Below are positions 58,958-64,000 of a stretch of 64,000 nt of DNA, in pieces; the first letter of the stretch is position 1; every line of letters starts with the position of its first letter. The notes below the pieces were generated by a model. That model saw only the letters and a list, made by a program, of their open reading frames with translations, was not told the origin of the DNA and searched no databases. The stretch comes from Cymodocea nodosa. Taxonomy: Eukaryota; Streptophyta; Magnoliopsida; Alismatales; Cymodoceaceae. The stretch is taken from positions 7,566,501-7,630,500 of the forward strand of contig CM072347.1 of the NCBI GenBank assembly GCA_036874045.1. Direction: 5' to 3'. A program made the position numbers and the translations under genes.

Positions 58958-60971
58958 TGTTTAGAATGAAAAAGTGCATAATATTAATGGTTAAATAATG
59001 GTTAATTGTATTATATTTAGCTTATTATATGAGAATTAAGTCATTATGTTATAATTGTACTATTATATGTTTTAATGAAAGAATCTACATAATTTCAAGG
59101 AATTAGTGTTAATTAAGTATATTTCTACACTATTAGTAAGTTACAGGCTTTGTAATTTCTAAGTATTTGAAATGTCTGTTATTTCAGAGAGTTACATTTT
59201 ATGTACCAGATAGTTATGTTTTGAATGCTTAAAGAATACATCATTATTTCCTGAAGGACACGTGTTGAAACCTTAATACATGATTTAAGTGAATTTTCAG
59301 TAAGTTAGATGCTAACTATCTAAAATGTGTTTGAGCATCGAATAGTTAGGTTTGCAAGGATCCAAAATCTCTTTTTATCATAGAACTAACTGAGGACATG
59401 TGTCGTGATCTAGAAACTTAACTTAAGTTATCTTTCAGTAAGTTAGGTGCTAACTATCTGAAAGACACGTAAGTTTCAAATACTTATAGTTGTAAGTATA
59501 TGAAATATCCTTTTTATTCGTAAAGTTAGAATTATGCACGTGTTTTATAGTTAAGTCAATAGAGTAAGTCCATTGAGTTACACTAACTCCACGAATCACT
59601 TATTTTCTAACATGCTACTATAGTAGTTGTAGAAACAGGAAATTCGAAGGACAACCACAATTGCATGTATCATGCAAGAATTAACTCATGGAATGAAGAA
59701 GAAATCACCATCGTTGATACAAAGGAACGAAATCCAACCGATCATATAGGCAAAAGCAGTTATTACTGAAAGTAATATAAAAGTAGAGGAGAAAGACAAA
59801 GAAAGTGTGCTTGAAGTGTATGTGAAGGTGGAGGACCGTGCTAACTACAGGAAGTGTTGGAAGTTACTTGAAACTCCATGACTCCACCAAAAACCACCAA
59901 CCAACCATCGGAGGTCTATGAGGATACTTTCCAGATGTTAGGTCGATTCCAAGCCAAACACGATGATTGACAACCACTGTGAGGAGCGATCACGTCGTAG
60001 GAAGGGAAGCCATTTTCACCAAACACCGACTCATATCTCAAGAGATCGTAAAACTTCTAGTCTTGGTTTCGAGTTTATGCCAATATACTGAAGAGGAGAT
60101 CAACTTACAAGTCTTGGTTCGCGATTCTATAGGAAGAGGAGGCAAGATTGTAAGTGATTAAGTTTTCAGTGGTGTAATCACATCACATGTAGTGACGAAA
60201 GTTCTTACTGTCGATAGAGATTCTTACATTTCACCTTTCGTTCATCTTTAGGAATATATCAAAACAAAAATACCAAAAAAAACTAATTATCTATGTTTAC
60301 ATTTAGTATTAATGTGTTGTATTGTTTGTATTGTATTGTGATTAATGTTATCATTGTTAGTATTGTGAATGTTTTATATTTGTTTGATTTAGAAAATAGA
60401 AAATAGTTTTATTGTTTACTGAAATTGATTCGTACAGAATACTTAAAAATCTTAATGGTTAAAGTTCAAAATATCTGAATGTTAGTGTTGATTAATGACA
60501 AATCTCAAATTAACTAACATTAAAAAGCTTAATTGATGTTATTTACATTCTGTGGAATTACCTAATGGATGGTCGAATTCCTTTGTGAATAGTAGCATTT
60601 AACTGAAAGGTAGGCTCATGAAGTTAACTTAAGTCTACGAGGTTAGTCCGTTGAGTTAGTTGTAACTCCATGAACTAAGTTCGTTGAGTTAATAATAACT
60701 CAATGAAGTGCTTAATTGAACACATATAAACTCTAGCATAAAAATTAAGAATAATACACAATTCTTACTCAATCTTTATGGGATCGACCTGTACTTGTAC
60801 ACAAATACAATAAACACTGTGCACTTGTAGTTAAAAACACAAATTGGATTTAATATCTAATTTGTGTGAAAAGTTGTTTGTTACCTTAAAATAATTTATT
60901 AATATATACAATAGACAATGTTTGATTGAACAATATACATTTTCTAATTTAACTTCACAAACAACCGAACA
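58958..60971 (+). repeat. Gypsy LTR, plus orientation
   Basis: About 2,014 bases, starting TGTTTAGAATGAAAAAG and ending near ACAACCGAACA. It is collinear as reverse complement with 56545-58531, though the last ~90 bases are strongly diverged. It contains the tract ATCGACCTGTACTTG (60782-60796) near its end. More diverged than the other LTR copies, so probably the oldest. Confidence 0.75.
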
Positions 60972-60999
60972 ATACGCTTAAGGGTTTTCTTCTTGAGAA

Positions 61000-62020
61000 T
61001 CAGTTTAGTATAGGAACTGTAGATAACACTCTGTTTATCAAATCAAAAAATTCTCACATGTTGATCATTCAGATTTATGTTGATGATATTATCTTTGGTG
61101 TAACAAATGAGAAACTATGTCATAACTTTCAGAACTTGATGTAGAATGAATTTGAAATGAGTCTTATAGGAGAATTAAAATTCTTTCTAGGATTACAAAT
61201 TCATTAATTACAGCATGGAATCTTTTTGAACTAAGAAAAATTCTGTAGAGAGATCCTAACAAAATTTGGTATGGATAAATCAAAAGAGGCTCACACTCTT
61301 AGTAATAAAAAGCTTGATAAAGATAATTCTAGTACTTCTATCGATCAAAAGAAATACGGAGACATAATTAGATCACTTCTATATTTAACAACTAGCAAAC
61401 TAGACATAATGTTTAGTGTATGTGCATGTGCAAGATATCAAGCCTCTCCCAAAGCATCACATTTACAAGTAGTTAAACGAATCTTTAAGTACCTATAGGG
61501 TATAAAAGATTTTGGTTTATTTTACTCCTCACAAAATTCATTAATGTTAAATGGTTATAGTGATACAGAATATGTAGGATGCAAGTCATACAGGAAAAGC
61601 ACGAGTGGCACTTGTCAATTCCTTGGTCACTCTTTAGTATCATGGTTCAACAGAAAATAAAATTCTATAGCACTATCTACAACTGAAGCTGAATACATGA
61701 CAGTAGATTTATGTTGTGCTCAGATTTTATGGATGCAACAAACACTAGTTGATTATAAACTTAAATTTCAAAAGACAATCATTTACTATGATAGTAGTAG
61801 TGTCATAAATCTCTCCAAAAATATAGTCCTATACTCAAGAGTAAAACATATCGAGATTAGACACCACTTTCTAAGAGACCATGTTAAAAAAGGTCACATT
61901 TCTTTAGAATATGTCTCTATTAAAGAATAGTTAGCAGATATTTTCACTAAATCATTATTTGAATCTGCATTTAATCATATTAGAAAAAAATTAGGAATTT
62001 GTTCTTTCTATGATTTATAA
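61000..62020 (+). pseudogene. pol remnant of copia F (reverse transcriptase end and RNase H)
   Basis: RT catalytic region QIYVDDIIFG near 61070, then MSLIGELKFFLGLQI, the SLLYLTTSKLDIMFSVCAC block, RKSTSGTCQFLGHSLVSW, and RNase H (IIYYDSSSVINLSKN, EIRHHFLRDHV, LADIFTKSL). Order and blocks are those of SIRE-lineage copia. A fossil remnant with several breaks. Confidence 0.87.
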
Positions 62021-62382
62021 TCAATATTTCCTCATGATTATTTACTCTCCAAGCTCACAAATAGAAGCTTGTTTTCTACTAACTTGTCATCTTATAGAAA
62101 CTTAGCAATGCTCAGACAGAAAAGATTAGTGTAGCTATAATTGGATTTCAGAGATATTTTAGAATTCCTTTTGATTAATGACAAAATAAGAGGAGAAGAC
62201 CATGATATTATTATTACAGGCAATACAGAAATAAAGGGAGCTTAGAAAAATAGGGAGAGTAAACTTAGGACAATAAGGGGAGAAAATTCAGTATATTTTT
62301 ATTGTTTCTTTGTGAGTATATTTGTATAGCCATATAGAGAGTGAAATACATGTAATGAACTATAAGGTTTTTGCCATTTATC
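62021..62382 (+). other. 3' untranslated stretch of copia F
   Basis: About 360 AT-rich bases; no accessory ORF follows pol here, unlike in A and B. Nothing else recognised. Confidence 0.55.
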
Positions 62383-62394
62383 AAAAAGGGGATA
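62383..62394 (+). other. Polypurine tract of copia F
   Basis: AAAAAGGGGATA directly before the LTR start TGAAAGG. Confidence 0.75.
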
Positions 62395-62395
62395 T

Positions 62396-63994
62396 TGAAA
62401 GGACTTCTAGATTTTGATAATGCAAAAATCAATGTGAGGAATAAACTCTTGTATTTTACAGATTGACAGATAAACAATTACAAATAACCACAAGCAATTC
62501 ATTCAAAGCTGTTAGATGAAATCAGAAGGATCAGACAGTTATCAGTTTAAGTATCCAGAAGAAGCAAATTTTCGAAAGGTTTACATCAAGTATCCAGAAG
62601 AAGTACATTTTCGGAAGGTTAAATTCTTAAGTATCCAAAAGACCACTTAAAGACAACAAGAAAGTTCTTCGAAAAGTTATAGAGTTAACTATCCAAAATA
62701 AGAAGGTCTTCAGAATGTTAAATAAAGGCTTGAATTCTTTAGAAAGTTAGGACAACTAACTATCCAAAAATCCAAGAAAATCGATGAGTTAGAAAATCTA
62801 ACTATCCGATAAGTTAAGTCATTTAATACGCATGTGATGAAAGTTAGAAGTAGAGAAAGACAACTATTTAAGTTTTCGAATAGTTAAATTGGTAACTATC
62901 TAAAAATACAAGCAAATCAAAAAGTTATCTAAAACAACTATCTAGATAGTTAAGTTAGAAGAGTATGCACGTGTAGAAATTGAACTTATACTAGACAAAG
63001 GCTTAAAAAGACTTTTTGGTAAGTTAGGAAAGCTAACTATCCAAAAACTAAGAAGTTTCGGAAGGTTGTAGATCTAATTATCCGAAACTTAAGTTATTCA
63101 AATACACACGTGCAGAATTCAGAAACTTAGTTGGAAGCTTGAAAAGTATTTTTTGGTAAGTTAGGAAAGCTAACTAGCCAAAGAACCAAAAGGATCAAAA
63201 GGTTATAATTTCAAGTATCCAAACTTAAGGCACCTCACGTGTATGACTTAAAATTTCATGTCATAAAATTAAAGGAAGTATTTACAAATTGGAGGGTTAT
63301 AATAAGTTTTTAGAAGGTTACAACAGGTAACTATCTGAAAATCAAAGGAAATCAGAAGGTTATCTTGAACCACCCTTTTAAACGGTAACTTACCATATTT
63401 GGACCTGAAAATTTAGTAAAGTACAGCAGAATACATCCGTTAAAAAGAATGATCATTACACATCTTGGTATAAGTATGATCAGAATAGAAAGAAAAAATA
63501 CAACAATGATCATATACTATTGAGAGCTACATAAAAGTTATTCCACGATACACAATTCAGTGAAAAGCAAAAGCTTCCTATGCATAAAGCTCTATTTGAC
63601 AAAACTCAAAAGTTTGGTTCGTGAATTTGCACCTGAAAGTTCACTGTTAATTCAGAGCTTGCACCAGTAAGCTCAAAGGAAAGGTTGGTTAGGAGCTTGT
63701 ACATCAAAGCTCGATTGGTTGGTTCTTGCTTGGACCTTAAAGCAAGGGATTGTAAATTTTGAAAGTTTAGCGAAGCCCAAGTATCCCTTGGGAGTGGACT
63801 AGCCATTAGTGGTGAACCACCTAAAAATTTCTTTGTGCATTATCTACACTCATTGCATGCTTCACTAGGAATGTAGTTCTATGCTTGCTGAAATTTAACT
63901 ATAATCAATCATTTTTTTTTTAAGTTTTAAACTTAAACAAAAATCATTAAAATTACCATTCACCCACCCTCTAGTAAGTCATTTGGTCCTAACA
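62396..63994 (+). repeat. 3' LTR of copia F
   Basis: About 1.6 kb, from TGAAAGGACTTCTAGATTTT to CATTTGGTCCTAACA. 62540-63400 is an array of about 18 AACTATCC(G/A)AAA, AAGTATCC and TTCGGAAGGTTA-type motifs, with ACACGTG boxes. The flank after it is AATAG. Confidence 0.8.
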
Positions 63995-64000
63995 AATAGA

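Larger units (their letters stand above)
60972..63994 (+). mobile_element. 3' half of a third copia family (F)
   Basis: Begins abruptly next to the gypsy LTR inside the reverse-transcriptase region, then RNase H, an untranslated stretch, a polypurine tract and a 3' LTR with different ends (TGAAAGGACTT...GGTCCTAACA). The 5' half is absent. The enzyme parts are SIRE-like but clearly apart from A and B. Broken, several breaks; age not measurable with one LTR. Confidence 0.85.

Noticed and set aside
62540-63400. CRISPR-like or satellite array
   Set aside because: Motif units are short, degenerate and irregularly spaced, lie inside an LTR in plant DNA, and have no constant repeat/spacer pattern.
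63606-63806. Minus-strand 66-codon frame in the copia F LTR
   Set aside because: Lies within LTR DNA, antisense to the element, with no recognisable domain.

Overview
The window reads as plant nuclear DNA, very probably from a eudicot with an AT-rich, repeat-swollen genome. It holds plant-type Ty1/copia elements of the SIRE/Maximus kind (Met-tRNA primer sites, long LTRs, an extra ORF after pol) and Ty3/gypsy elements of the Athila/Tat branch (a TGGCGC...GTTGGGG primer site). I see no intact host gene, rRNA, tRNA or CRISPR array. The only host-type gene is a decayed F-box gene at 21385-22523. All LTR elements are treated as fossils.

Layout. 1-7982: minus-strand copia element A1, cut by the left edge. 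7983-13225: stacked pieces of gypsy LTRs and gypsy 3' ends, plus a truncated copia LTR. 13226-21360: plus-strand copia element A2, with two LTRs and target duplication ACATT; it has gag and the accessory ORF but no pol. 21361-22571: the F-box pseudogene, minus strand. 22572-33472: minus-strand copia element B (second family), target duplication CAAAA. 33473-35008: an Athila-type gag remnant. 35996-38796: a gypsy-associated accessory ORF, split by a solo LTR of the B family (36695-37897). 39340-56544: minus-strand gypsy pol, split inside its reverse-transcriptase/RNase H region by full-length copia element C (41308-54685, target duplication TAGCT). 56545-58531: that gypsy element's 5' LTR, sitting head-on inside an oppositely oriented relative whose LTR is 58958-60971. 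60972-63994: 3' half of a third copia family (F).

Taking out A2, B, C and the solo LTR by their target duplications leaves an older gypsy layer on the minus strand: LTR, pol, accessory ORF, gag, F-box gene, 3' untranslated DNA, polypurine tract, LTR. Hand comparison of LTR starts gives about 4% difference for A2, B and C, and roughly 11% between gypsy LTR copies. The copia elements therefore appear to be a younger wave that landed in an older gypsy bed.

Two things stand out. First, homologous accessory ORFs (shared motifs LGLKN, IQ[IV]NW and KLFYGD), each with its own TATA-like box, occur in two copia families and next to a gypsy pol; the DNA in front of the copia B copy resembles a gypsy LTR U3. 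Second, an F-box gene lies between an Athila gag and a gypsy 3' end, as if carried by the gypsy layer.
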